From Spinellus fusiger (Eukaryota > Mucoromycota > Mucoromycetes > Mucorales > Phycomycetaceae), in the NCBI GenBank assembly GCA_025094145.1, contig JALLLS010000041.1, positions 248,001 through 312,000 on the forward strand: a stretch of 64,000 bases of DNA, written 5' to 3'. Positions 34,737 through 47,190 of the stretch are shown piece after piece. The translations under genes and the position numbers were made by a program. Position 1 is the first letter of the stretch, and every line of letters starts with the position of its first letter. Below the pieces are notes generated by a model. The model ran no database searches. It had not been told where the DNA came from and was given only the letters and a program-made list of their open reading frames with translations.

Positions 34737-37421
34737 TTAATCAGTCTCACGTAACATCAAACGCTTTCCCACTTTACGGGTAGGAGAACGAGAAGACTCG
34801 CGAGAGCCACCACGCTCTCCTTTGCTGGCTGTAGTGGTATTCTCACCATTATCAAAGTAGCTATAGCCATTGATCTCTTGTTCAGACTCTTCAAGAGCTA
34901 ACATGCGCTGTTTTTGAGAAAGACCACCAGGGTACTTTTCTTTTTGCATCATTCCTTGAATCTCCAACAGATAGCTCTTAAGAGCATTGAGGAGGCGTTC
35001 TGTTTGACGGTGCTTGGAAGAAGCAACGAACTATCATCAGTAAATATCAAGTCAGTGTCAGTGAGTGAATGAGTTTCTATCCGCCTATTCTTTTAGGCCG
35101 TAATACTAAGAAGCAAACAAAAGAAGATTATCCAACTTACCGAAATACCGTCTTCTTTGATGATATAACCAATCCCAAATCCATCCGAGACAGTAGGACC
35201 AAACCCAAACAATCGTAGGGCTGGATTTCCACAATTGGAGGTACTAATGACGGTATGACAAAGTACCTTCCAGCCTTTGTCAGTAAATAGCATGGGCTTG
35301 GCAGTACCCTGTTTGTTCAATCGGTTCCATAAGCACTCTAGGGCGTAAAGGTGTCTATCTTGTCCAAGTCCTTGTGAACATGCTTTAGTAAGGGATGTAT
35401 GTGTCTTGAGGGCTGATCGAAGGGCTTCCAGCTTGACACCTTCTTTTGCCTTTGAATAATAGGTTTCTAGAAAAGCAACAGATGCAGTGGAGACACTACG
35501 AATGGCCTCTGTTCTTCCATGCAAATAGTTCTTTGTCATAGCTTAGTGTAGAGAGGATGAGCTACTGAGCACTATTTTCATTATTTGTTATTTACCTGGC
35601 TCATACGTGCATTCTGACTTTCCATATAGACCGTAATAGGCAGCTTGGAAGGCCATCTATGATAGAAGAGTGAGTGATTGAAATTTATCTGGAGTACCAT
35701 TCAACTGGAATGTCTTCTTACCTGTACAAATGCATCAGGGCTCATCTTCATATCAGTAATAAAGTATTTTCCGTAGTTATTAAACTCCAACACTTTGACT
35801 TCATTTTGTAAGATAAGATCACTAAGCCGAGTTTCTGCATAACGAACTCCAAGGGTGATCGGCTCGGTCATGTTCCACTCTATTCTACGTGGGTTAAGGT
35901 CCAACCCATTCTTTGCCCCGTTAGCTCTATCTCTTGCTGCAGCATCAAGGGGTCGAGAATGGAAAATAGACTTTGTCTGACTGTTAATGGTCTTTGCAAA
36001 ACGTAAAATAGTGTCTGTGTAGATATCTGAAACATAACGCAAGACAGTATGTCCATCCACACCTATTAATAACAATAATAATATTAATAACAATAATAAT
36101 ATTAATAACAATAATAATATTAATAACAATAATAATATTAACAGTAATAATAATAATAACCCGTGAACAGTCAGAATGATAGAAAAATAAACACAAAGAA
36201 GATATTACCTGTATGTTCAAAGTTGATGCCTGCACTTCCATTCTTACACACAATAATCTGTCGAGTAGCATCAGTCACTCACTTTGTCTATGTTATTTAC
36301 TTCTTCCTCTTATCACGTTACCTGTAGTTTATCGTACCAACGATTAGTACATGTGCCCACCTGTAGTCCTTGATCTAGAGAATAGGTTCCACAGAGCATG
36401 TTTGTGCTGAGATCTTCAATAGTAGTAGGCTCTACATGATCCAGACACACAATAAACAAGGCAGAGTCAATGACCTGGAGAGACTCTCTATTCATATCAT
36501 CGGTATTGAGTTCTTCTCTCAACTGGGCCCAATTTCGGCGCTTTTCAGTTGTTAAAACTCCAATCGCTGTCTTGGCAATATCACTGACAGGAATACGAGA
36601 GGCATCTCTTAATATTGCCTTTAAGTTGGCGGCGATCTCCTTTTCTGTCAGAGCAGCATAACCGAATTCATCAAACACCTCGAAATGATAACACTGAGAA
36701 CGGGCCATAACGACAATATGTCTGGATTCGTTGGTAGGTGCAATGTAACAACCATGTTCTGTAGGAACACGTGCAGTACCAAATAAACGAGTGAATTGTG
36801 ACATACAGAGAGGAGTGCCTCTAAATACATCAGGCTCAAGGGATTTGGTACGAAGATCGGTAATGAACTTGAGAGTAGAGTAGATGAGAGAGGAGGCTCT
36901 TATAACCTGGTCATTTCTTAGTGGTGTAGGATCATCTTCAAGCACAAAGAATGGATTGAGATTGAGAACCACAGGATCCGAGTGTTGGAGGTAGGAATCA
37001 TACCTACCACTCTTATTAGAGAAAAGAGGAGAGTGTAGGGGAAGACTGCCTATAGACTATCTTACCAGAACTCCTCAATGTAAGAAGATTTGTCTGTAGC
37101 ATAGTTCTGGAGTTTCTCCTGCAAGTTAGGTCCTTCTTTCTCTAAGAAGTCTTTTACAGCCAATTGTGTATGCTCATGCTCTTCTTGTGTCTATGATAAA
37201 GAGTAAAAGTAATAGATACAAAAGAGAATCAACACCTGTTTTCTTGCTGTTACTTCCTCTACTGTTTATATTACTTGTAATGGCCTGACACATTGGAGGT
37301 ATCGGTCCATGGTATCTTTCAATGGTGGAATAGGCAGCTTCGGTAGCCTGTCTTGGTATTTGAATGTCTCTCCTCCTGTCCACTCATCTTGGGAGTCGGG
37401 TTGTATTAGGGTATCTATCAT
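34737..37421 (-). CDS. carnitine O-acetyltransferase
   Basis: Eight exons, complement(join(34737..35030,35141..35541,35596..35656,35722..36062,36209..36257,36322..37003,37066..37190,37275..37421)), 699 residues, phases consistent. Landmarks are TFKYQDRLPKLPIPPL near the N terminus, RGTPLCMSQFTRLFGTARVP, GINFEHTGVDG with the catalytic histidine (split by intron 4), AYYGLYGKSECTYEP and a FGFGPTVSDGFGIGY block. It moves acetyl groups between CoA and carnitine. There is no N-terminal presequence and no C-terminal PTS1 (the end is LRETD), which favours a cytosolic Yat2/FacC-type enzyme; this is inference. The C-terminal tail is Ser/Arg-rich. An upstream hydrophobic ORF (37646-37566) does not join in frame and is excluded. 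Intron 4 holds a minisatellite. Confidence 0.92.
36063..36160. repeat. intronic AT minisatellite
   Basis: About four copies of an 18-nt unit (TTAATAACAATAATAATA) plus ATA runs, within the intron that splits the catalytic histidine loop of the carnitine acetyltransferase. Confidence 0.85.
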
Positions 37422-37881
37422 TCTAAGTAGTGAAGTGAAAACAAGAAGAAGAATGTAGACTACCTTATAATTTACTGCTCTTTTTATTTTCCCCACACTT
37501 CACAAGGTCCAAAAAAAGAACATTGGCATTGTCGGTGACAAAAGGAAAATAATAATAGAGCTTACCTGTCGAGCATTAAAACGGCTGTCAATGAAAAATA
37601 CAGACATGAAAAGGAAAAAAGAAAATAATAATCGTCCTGTTAACATCTCTTGTCCTTGGTTGAACTAAGAATAATAGGAAAAATCAGTTATCTTTTTTAA
37701 AATAAAAAATAAAAATAAAAATAAATAAATAAATAAAAACATGGCAATAGATATAATAGAAAAATAAAATACCACATCCTATGGGTGATGGTTTGTCTGT
37801 ATCAGGTTTCGTTGTATATAGTAGTTGAATCGCCTATTTTGATAAGGACAAAGGGCTTGGTGGGTGGCTGTACTGTTGAAA

Positions 37882-38072
37882 CCCTTATTTGATGTTTTAT
37901 ATTCTCTTGTCCTTCTGTTTGTCATTCTTCTGCATTTATTTTTTCACTTTTGTATTTAGAGTATTTCTATGTTTATCCCATTTGATTTTCAAAAGCTCGC
38001 CCAAGGTGGCTAAAATGTCCAATGCGCGAATAGCAAATCAAACACCCAAAAATAAAAATAAAATACTTTGAA
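37882..38072 (+). mobile_element. 5'-truncated LINE tail with TSD
   Basis: 191 bp closely related to the 3' end of the element at 33213-34218, including CCAATGCGCGAATAGCAA and the A-rich tail. It is flanked by CTGTACTGTTGAAA (37868-37881) and CTGTACTGCTGAAA (38073-38086), 13 of 14 identical. Confidence 0.85.
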
Positions 38073-38086
38073 CTGTACTGCTGAAA

Positions 38087-40571
38087 GTATTGTATGGCAG
38101 TCATACATTTAACATTGGGACCATTCATAAGATGAATAAAATGAAAAGTGATATCTACAAAGAATACATCTAATACATGATCAGCGTAATGAACCACTTT
38201 AGAAAGGTAAAAGAAGGAATACACATATCTAATGTAGTATGCTTTTAACTAAAGAAATGTATAGGCTATCCCTTATTTTTATTATTATTATAAGAATTTA
38301 AATAATGAATATTCTATTACAAAGAGAGAACACACTGATAATAAGGTTGTCTATCTGCCATTGCACATAAGACCATCTTAAATAGCAGAGTCTATGTCTG
38401 ATACCTTACTATAAAGATATAATATTTTGGCTACTCTCATTTCTAGTGAGAGAAAGAAACAGAATCAGATGGGTTTAAAGAAGTGTTAATAAAAGTCATC
38501 TGTAAGGGTGTCTGGATTCTTTTCTTTTACTTTATTAAAACAATATAAAGAAGTCTTCTACATAGATGGTTAGTGAATATACTTAGGAATACTTTTCTTT
38601 TTTCTTTTAAATAAATAAATAAAAATAGTGTCCTGTGAGAAATTACATACCAACTAAGAAACATAAGGAGATAAGTCTCTCTTGGGTTTGTGCTTACCTG
38701 AATTGAGCTCACAAGCAATAGTATTTTATTCTGTGGTAATGGCAGAAGGTATGTATTGACAAACAATGGAGAGGGCCTTATACCAACCTATCTAAGATGT
38801 ACAATAAATGCCAGTAGTATTCAATACATATAGTGAATCTACCTCAATAAAAAGATCAGAATTAAAGAATTTATTCATCATAGACATCATAGACTCTAAA
38901 AGGTACACTCATGAGTTGGAGATGTATCATTCTGTACCTTGTCCTCCCTTTTTCTAAACTCTAAAGTAAGTGACTATTTTAAACAATATTATTGAAGTGC
39001 AACACTTTAAGAATAAGGCTGATCTTAGTATCTATCATCAGAAGGTCATTAGAGACGGCCCTGATGCTATAATGAAAAACAACCCTTCAAATATCTATCA
39101 ATTGTTTCATAACTAACATGACATTGTTTTATAATGTGGTAAATGTTGAAAATGATTATATCTGATATTATTTGCTTACAAAATGGTCGTTTTCTTATCG
39201 ATTTAAAGGTAAATATGTACATATTCAATAAATCTCTAAACTTTTAGCCATGAAACTAGAATATGAAAAACAAAAGCTAGTGCAGACTTTGAAAAGATAC
39301 AAGTATACTGCTTCTTATACATATAACTACTGTTCATCTATTCACTTTCAATGTTTTTGTTTTTGTTTCATAGACCTACTGTTAAATCAAAGTAAGTCTG
39401 TGTTTATGAAGATAATGTTCATAGTTATATATAAGAAAATATAAATGCCTTATCTACTGAATAGTCTCAAACAGACCTTTTCAATTTAAAGAATCTAGCC
39501 TAAAGCAGGGAAGGTTCTTAATTATTTAAGTTGTAGTATCTGTAATATTCACCTGTCCCTGCATAAAAGGATGAAACAGAAAGGTGTCTGATCTTACTAC
39601 TATTTTAATACCATCACTTGATTTTCACATTAGAATCAATACGTTTAATTGAATGGAAGGTGAGGGATTATAAACACAGATATAAAAATAGATAACAACA
39701 ACAACAACAACAACAATAATAATAATAATATAGTCTTCCTTTTTAGATAGTGAGAATAAGGGTGTTGTATGTGTTCTTAAATCACTTTCAAACAATTACT
39801 TTAGTGGAAAAAAGCACACTTATAACTCTATATATCTTATATAAATGTGACATCATAAAGAGAGTGTTATATATTGACAAGACCTTTTTTTCTTGATTGT
39901 GTAAGGGATACATGCACTATAGGATGATAAAATACATAGCAGTTGATGAGGTCCTATTAAACGCTTAAGATACCAGTCGTATAGTACTTTAAAGGATAAG
40001 CCTATATCATTTATAGAATAAAAGCAGGGACAGAAAGAGACAAAACAACTTAAGTTTTACTCAACTACTTTTAGATGTTAGAAAAATGTACAAAATACAG
40101 AAATTATATTCTGAAATGCATCTCACTGTGATTGATGCTTTTTATATATAAAAAAACAAGGCGGGATCACTGCTTTGTTTTATAACCCATTCAATCCAAG
40201 TGCTATAAACATACTACTTTTTATCTATTTTCCTGTGTGTTCTTGTTATAACCATCACCATTATAAGTACTACTGTTGTTGCTAGGTAATATGTTTTGTA
40301 TAATTAAATATTGGATTGTTGGTAAGGTTTCACTTTGGAAGCATAATAGTTTCCTTGCACACCAACATGATACACAAGTCTCTTACTTGCTCTACTTATT
40401 CTGCTTGTACAATTGGTTTTATCTGAATACAAAAATCTCCAGTTGATAATGTGGTGAATCAATGAACATATTATCTTTTTCTCTGGTAGTAGTAACAATA
40501 ATGATAATAATAGTAATAGTAAAGTAATAGTAATAGTAATAGTAATAGTAATTGAAATGTATAAATATAAA

Positions 40572-40573
<2 letters not shown>
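38087..40573. other. gene-poor AT-rich region
   Basis: No supported gene. Microsatellites include ACA then AAT runs (39688-39730) and AGTAAT runs (40510-40550). Confidence 0.5.

Positions 40574-40650
<77 letters not shown>
40574..40650 (+). repeat. 77-nt poly(A) tract
   Basis: An uninterrupted run of about 77 adenines. GTATAAATATA lies upstream (from 40559) and GTATAAACTATA immediately downstream, a possible short target duplication. It may be a retroposon tail without body, or an assembly-stretched homopolymer. Confidence 0.85.
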
Positions 40651-40653
<3 letters not shown>

Positions 40654-41135
40654 TAAACTATAATAGATAAATGAAAGAGAAAAGAATGAATTGCTAAATA
40701 ATATTTTTTATTTCTAGTTATACTATGAAGAATGGCATACCACACCTAGGGATCCTTCTTTCTATTGATTCCTCACCTGGTTATTGATTCTCCTCTGGTG
40801 GCATCTGTGTATTGACCTTTCTGCAGGCAACTCTCCCTCTAGTATGGTAGGACATGAGTTTCTATTCTTAGTATCCAAACACCCTTCTCCTGAGCGATAG
40901 ATTGGTTCGTTATATGTAAGTGATAGAATATTAAGTCACACCCTATACAAGCAAGTGGATCAGGATATTCAGGTGGTACATGTCCCCCTTAATGCATTCA
41001 TACACATCAATACATCAGCATATCTTTCTATTTTTAACATGTACTACACGGAGAAATCTATCCCAGATTATGTTGACATGTCAATTGTTATTTAATAAAA
41101 AGGCCATGGAACAGTATATTAGCTAAATATTCTTA
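40651..41135. other. intergenic region
   Basis: Nothing recognised; 3' flank of the septin gene. Confidence 0.5.
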
Positions 41136-43280
41136 TTAATCCACCAATTGGGCTTGTGCTAATCTAGCCTCTAGGTTACGCAATGCTTCTTCTTTGCTAG
41201 ACAGTTCTGCTCTCTTCTCCTGTATTTCACGCTGAACCTTGGATTCGATTTCACGGAGCTATACATGTAGAGTGTTGGTGCTTTGTTTGCTAATGTTTGT
41301 GATGACCTACCTTTTCCTCTTCTTTCTTCAGCTGTTCTTCTTTCAGCCTTACACTCTGGCTGGCCATATCTTCAGCATTCATTGAAGCATCTCTATAATA
41401 AATAAAATAAAAAGACAATATGTTCATTCAGCTGCTCATAATAGATCTGTGGACTTACTCTTGATCACCACCACTCACTGTACGGCTGAGCTTCTCTGTA
41501 CGATAATTCTCATACAAGAAATCATGTGTGATCTCTTTGAGGTCCTGCAGATGTGAACTACTTTCTGTTTTAGTTGTTCATTTTAAAATGTGGATTACCT
41601 CAAAAGAGCAGATCTAAGTCTACCAAAATCAGAGTGCTTGGGATTGTCCACTGTAGCAATGCATAAGTTACTAACTGATACTCTAAAGATAGGTGTACCT
41701 TCTACAGCACCCCATGGGTATTGACGGCCTCTTACAATACGGCCGTTGACATTGATCTCCTCATCACTACCAATGATGGCGAACGGCAGAAGAGCCTGAT
41801 GATAACAATAGTGATAGTAATAATAATAATAATAAGGATGAGTAGGGTGCATAGTAATAAAAGAACAATGACACACAACTTACTCTTAATTCACTATTTT
41901 CTTCTACAGTGTCTTCATCATCTTCTTCTACATCATAAGGGAAGTTGTAGATGGGAATGCTATAGTGTTCAATGTCTTCCATGATCTATAATAACACACA
42001 GTGAGTTAGTCTCTATAGCAATAGATCAAGAGCCCATTGTCTGTAGACACTTACTCTTCTTTTGAAATCCTTGAGTTCCTGGGGTGTCAGTGAATCTGCT
42101 CTTCCCACCACAGGAATCACATTGACACGAGGACTCAGACGGCGCATAAGTTCGATATCAATTTCACGTAGACTATGGACATCCAAGTGAGTATCAATAC
42201 CTTGAGTCATCAATACTGAACTTACGCATGACCTGTAGGAGAAATAAAGTATAATAAGGCATGGACACGGTTATCACGGAAGCGAGGGTTGCGCTTGATC
42301 CGAGATTCTTCTGCCAAAATATCGTCGTATTGTCTTTCGAGATAAGCAACAATCTCATGGAAGCTAGGATTGCAAGTTAATACACCTTTCTTTCAGCAAT
42401 AATTACCATCGTTCGTTATCGATATTGTCACCAAACCCAGGTGTGTCTACAATAGTAAGGGATATTCTGTCATGGAATATTAAGTGTGAGTGCATGTTGT
42501 CTTTCTACTACATTGTAATAGAAAGGAGAGAATATAAAAAGGCACTCTTTTCTCCCTCTTTTCTCCCCCTATTCTGCCCTATTTTGCCCTATTTTTTCCC
42601 CTATTTTGCCCTTGTCTTGTTGCTCCTCCTCTCCTCAATCACATCTGATCCCCTTAATGTTTCTCTCTGTCTCTGTGTCTCTCTCTCTGTTATGTCACTG
42701 TACAAATGATATCTGGCATTACCTCACTCCATCCTCATCCAATTCTATCTTTCTGTATTAGCAAATGATCAACCCTCCTGCATGTGTAACTTTACCGACA
42801 GAAATTGGCTTAATATTAATGCCTTCTTCAATATGAGCATCTTCAGGATTATCACAGATCTTATTGGGTAGAACATTGGAATCACAGAGTGTGTTCACAA
42901 ATGTAGTGCGTCCAGTGCCAGAAGTGCCTGTTAAGAATGGAAGACTGGTATGAGTATCGCACTGAACACTACGGTGGAGCAGAGACAGAACTCACCAACC
43001 ACCATGAATGTGAATTGAAATCCCTTTTTAACGTTCTTTCTGCGTCCTCCTAGTCTCTGTATTGTCAGTCTGTGTTGCCATGAGGACACTTACATGGGCC
43101 ATAATGTATCAATAGGTGTAGTAACTATAAAATAAAGGGGGAGGGAATATTAAAGGGTATAAATGAAATAGAAAGGAAAGAAAGAAAGAAAAAAGAGAGG
43201 AAGAGAGGAATAAATAGATAAAAAGAGAGGATAAAGAGGTCAAGAAGAAAAGATAAACTACATAACAAGCAGTAGCCATG
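41136..43280 (-). CDS. septin, Cdc11-like
   Basis: Supported exons: complement(join(41136..41258,41311..41392,41459..41557,41599..41650,41699..41795,41884..41985,42055..42172,42226..42363,42407..42466,42723..42744,42796..42927,42996..about 43050)), plus unresolved 5' exon(s) up to about 43280. Blocks seen in order: [18 protein letters not shown]-loop [31 protein letters not shown] (G3), [26 protein letters not shown] (G4), [12 protein letters not shown] and [11 protein letters not shown]-terminal coiled coil follows. Septins polymerise into filaments at hyphal septa and the cortex. The P-loop Lys is Arg, as in yeast Cdc11, and G4 is GRAD instead of AKAD, suggesting weak or no GTP hydrolysis. 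One exon is only 22 nt. Confidence 0.9.
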
Positions 43281-43436
43281 GTAAGTTATACAGACCGCTT
43301 CATATCACGTGCATAAGTGGAGATCCTAAGGTAGACTCTCTCCTCGCTTGTCGATCATGTAGAGTAGAGTGTGTCTCTTCTTCTATTTCTGTCCAGACAA
43401 GTTCAGTCATTCATTCTACAGTGTCTCTGTAGAGTG

Positions 43437-43519
43437 AAAAGCATCTCACTATAAATACCACTGCAGTCTTTGTCTTTATTTTGTTGGGCACTCCAGTGGT
43501 ATTAGAGTGAGATGCTTTT
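43437..43519. repeat. long imperfect hairpin
   Basis: Left arm 43437-43463 (starts AAAAGCATCTCACT) and right arm 43494-43519 (ends AGTGAGATGCTTTT) are complementary over about 26 bp with two or three mismatches or bulges and a loop of about 30 nt. It lies between the divergent septin and Coy1 genes. Confidence 0.85.
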
Positions 43520-44008
43520 TATTCTTGATGGGTTCCCCTTAATATTCATGGAGAGGGTCCCTAACAATGGCTTGATTTGGGCAAATCAAAGTGGACTCAA
43601 AGCAGGCATGGATTTATAGTGAATAAAAGACACTGTGTTGAGTCTAATATTTTTGAAAAGAAATAGTCTAATTTAGGGTCTGTTCTTTTAAATAGAAGAG
43701 ATGAGTGCAAGTGTAGAATAAGAAACAAAAAAGGAGAATCACTGCACACTCTATTTGTTAGCTGTGGACAGAGAGAAAGATAGTATGTGATTATGAATAC
43801 ATACCAATGTGCTGTTGGTAGCACTGTGTTTCTTTGGGTGGTCATAAAATCAGTATTCTAAAATGTTATGCAGAAGAAAAGGGGTGGTTTTTATTTTATT
43901 TTATTTTATTTTTTTGAAGGGGAAAAGAGGGATAGCTCCATAAGCTAATGGGGATTCATAGTTATCCTTGCATTTCCACTCTTGTGTATTAGATGGTAGA
44001 GATGTAGA

Positions 44009-44115
44009 GTGAATTGTGCTGTGCTGTGCTGTGCTGTGCTGTGCTGTGCTGTACTATAATTCACACTACAGTTCATGCTATAATTCACACTACAATTCAT
44101 GCTATAATTCACACC
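44009..44115. repeat. GTGCT microsatellite and 36-nt tandem repeat
   Basis: Seven GTGCT-type units, then about two copies of a 36-nt unit built on CTATAATTCACACTACA, located 120 bp upstream of the Coy1 gene start. Confidence 0.85.
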
Positions 44116-44229
44116 TATCAATACCATGTGGATGGCACTTCTTCAAGGCCAGGACTCAAGGCCTGATATCCAAAGTCACACTCTGGCCCTCCACTGCGCT
44201 GACTGTAAAATAATACAACGCCAGTAAAA

Positions 44230-47101
44230 ATGCATTCATCCTTCATGACCAACAACGACAAAGACCACTTCTCAATCGCTATACAGTTTTGGAAGGGAAT
44301 CCACCTGTCTGAGCTGCAGAAAGATTTGGATCAGCAAGGAACAGCCTTGGTAGAAAACCAAAAAGATGGTCTAGTGTCTAGGAAAAAGCTAGCAGAACAG
44401 ACCCGAGGTAAACACTAGGGGCATCCTTCACACACAAAATACCCCTCAACATATCTGCTTATGACAATAATAAAGTTTTATAATACATAGAATTCAAAAA
44501 GATACCTGATGAAGAGAAACTGAGTCAAATAAAAACACTCTTGAAAGGTAATCTTGGTCAAGTTCTTTTCTTTGTATATTGACCTGACAGGTTATCAATC
44601 GGAAATCGATAATGTGACGCGAAGAACGAAATACGCAGAGAATGCTTTTTTCAATCTCTACAAGCTATTTGTAGAGGCTCCTGATCCTGTGCCTCTGTTG
44701 GAAGCAGCCATTGTAAGACAAACTAAGTTATTGAGAAGAATAGACACCAACACATATCTATATTATTTATGTATTTATGTATTTATTTTGTATGATCCAC
44801 CGCCTATTGTATTGTCCATAGAGTGAGACTGCAAACACTATTGAAGAACAACTGGCACAGGACACTCAGACGTTGCAAATGCAACTTGAAGAAGCTCAGG
44901 AACAATTGAAACGACTGCAGACAGTAGAGAAGGCCACTGCAGAAAGACAAAAGCAGACTGCGCTTGAAGAGGTAAATGAAGCCTCGTGTGTCTTACTAAG
45001 CACGAGGTAGGGAGAAAAGAAAAAGGACGCCCTTCAAAAGGAGCAGCAGCTCAGGCAGCAGTACGCAGACAAGATCAAGTCCTACAAAGAGCGGTAAGTG
45101 TACAAGCAAGTGTGGATGTGTTTATACGTGGGTGTATACCTGTTTACATGTCGTTTTGCTGTTTTATTTGCCAATGAGCTACTATCCTCCTAACTTGAAA
45201 ATTAAATAACCTTGGACTTGCAGTGAGCATGACTTACAGTATCAGCTTAATCAGGCTCTCGACCAACTTGTTCAGCTTCAACACACCCACGATGATACTC
45301 AAGCACAACTCATTGGTCATAACCAAAAATATGGTAAGAGAGGCCATCCTTACATTGGCTCACGCAATACAACAGATGAAGAGATTGTGGGAAAATTGGC
45401 TGAACTTGATATTGTCACTATGGATTTGGAAAGAGCTAATGCAAGAGTGTTGGAGCTAGAAAGAATAACAGTAAGTAGAAGGACATCAGTAAAGAATGAG
45501 CTAACCTATGGATAGGAAGAACAAAAGTCCAATACAAACATGGCTATAGGGGCAAATAGTCCAGCGTAAGTCTGTTTTTCTGAAGGCTACTCATTCTGAG
45601 AACATTCTCTATTTTATAAAGATCAGTCGAAACACAACAAGATGCACAAGTGAATAGGCTAATGAAGGATGTTAACACCTATAAGGATCTATTGCAAAAA
45701 GCAGAGATAAAGTCATCCAGTCGAATTAAAGAACTCACCAAGGAATCCTCATGTCTTGTAAGTCCTTTTATAAACACATACACACACACATATATATATA
45801 TATATAAGAGATGAGTGACATATCCTTTAATCATTAAATACAATAGGCAGAAGAAAAAGAACGATTGGCAAAGAAACTCAAAGAATTCGATGATTACCAT
45901 GAGATTAAGCGTGAGCTGGAGATTATCAAGGTAAGGCCAAGGATTCATTTCTTGCTCAATCACTCTAGTACGTTGAATTCTCGAATGAAGACATATTTGA
46001 TGCCAAAGACGTTCTTCATCAAGAAAACCTACTTCAAAAGAGCCTAGAGGTGCAGCTCATGGAGAAAACTAAACGATTAGAGAGCGAACATACACAAATG
46101 AAGATGGCCTTTGCTGATACAAAGAAAGAACTCGAGGCATCTACAATTCAATGCGAGGCATTGGAACTCAAGACAAGTGAACAGACACAGTTGATTGAGA
46201 AACTTGAACAGGACCTCTCTCACTTGGGACCCAACACCCATTCTTCTGGTCTTGAGTCTTTCTCTCGCACCAACTCTTCTCTTCATTTGAATCACTCGGC
46301 CCTCTCTCTCTCTTCAATGGACGTTGCTCCACGCACCATCCATGAGTCAGTCACTGGGATAATACCCATAGGGAAAGACGATAAGAGTATTCTGCCAATT
46401 GTGATGAACCAGAGAGATCGGTTCAAACAGAGAAACGAAGAAATGGAAGAACAAACTCGCCATTTGGAAACAAAATTGTCAGAAATGAAGAATCAAGTGG
46501 AACATCTTGAAGCAGACAACCTTAAACTCTACGAACGACTGAGATTTGTGCATGTTTGGAAGGATGAACAAAGTAAAGGATTGGTGGTAAGTACACCTAC
46601 AGAATATCCTCTATTCAAGCACCACTAACAAACCTGTGCTCTATCTCTTAAGAACCGTTCTACTGCAGTGACTATGGAACCAGAACCCTCACAGCGACAT
46701 TTTAAAAAGAGAGACTCAGCATCAGAAGATCCTACTGATAGATATGGGAAGCTCTATGAAGAAAGTATGAATCCCTTTATGCAATTTCATCGCAAGGTAA
46801 ACATACCCCATACTATTTATTTATTATTCTCACTAACATGTATCTCTTTATAAATACATAGGAAGAGACACGTCGTTATCATGCAATGAATGTTGCAGAG
46901 AAACTATCTTACAATGTAACGCGTGTTTTATTCTCACACAAGTGGTCGCGTTACTTCCTTATTGTGTATGCCTTGATGCTTCATCTATTGGTAGTAGTAA
47001 CTCTTTACCAGCTAAGTTTATGGGAGTGTCGGCATGACCACGATACACTTCATCTTCATACCGCACAACAAGAGGCTCTAGAGGCTATGGGAGGTGTTTG
47101 A
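44230..47101 (+). CDS. COY1: Golgi transmembrane golgin, CASP/Coy1
   Basis: Multi-exon gene (at least 12 exons). The first are 44230..44407, 44491..44547, 44591..44712, 44822..44971, 45011..45093 and 45224..45470; the last begin near 46019, 46653 and 46861. The N terminus has FWKGIHLSELQKDLDQQG, LVENQKDGLVSRKKLAEQTR and FKKIPDEEKLSQIKTLLKG, as in fungal Coy1. Long heptad-rich coiled coils follow. The C terminus has EETRRYHAMNVAEKLSYN, FSHKWSRYFLIVYALMLHLL and VVVTLYQLSLW, the single C-terminal membrane anchor. CASP/Coy1 is a Golgi tethering factor in retrograde traffic. The 3' end is 90 bp from the convergent PPR gene. Confidence 0.88.
45777..45808. repeat. CA/TA microsatellite in Coy1 intron
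   Basis: ACAC then TATA dinucleotide runs just after a splice donor in the Coy1 gene. Confidence 0.8.
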
Positions 47102-47190
47102 TGAAAACCCTTTGCTTCTTTCTTTCTTTTACTTTTTTTTTGTGTTTGTTTATTCGTTTGTGGATTGGTTTTATTTACAAAGAAAGACAA

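Noticed and set aside
36063..36160. Tandem ATA/TTAATAACA repeat considered as coding (Leu/Ile-rich N terminus)
   Set aside because: It lies inside an intron: joining 36209 to 36062 restores the conserved catalytic loop EHTGVDG exactly.
37566..37646. Hydrophobic ORF upstream of the carnitine acetyltransferase as a targeting exon
   Set aside because: Splicing from its donor to the next AG acceptor is out of frame with the enzyme; the ATG at 37421 gives a complete family N terminus.
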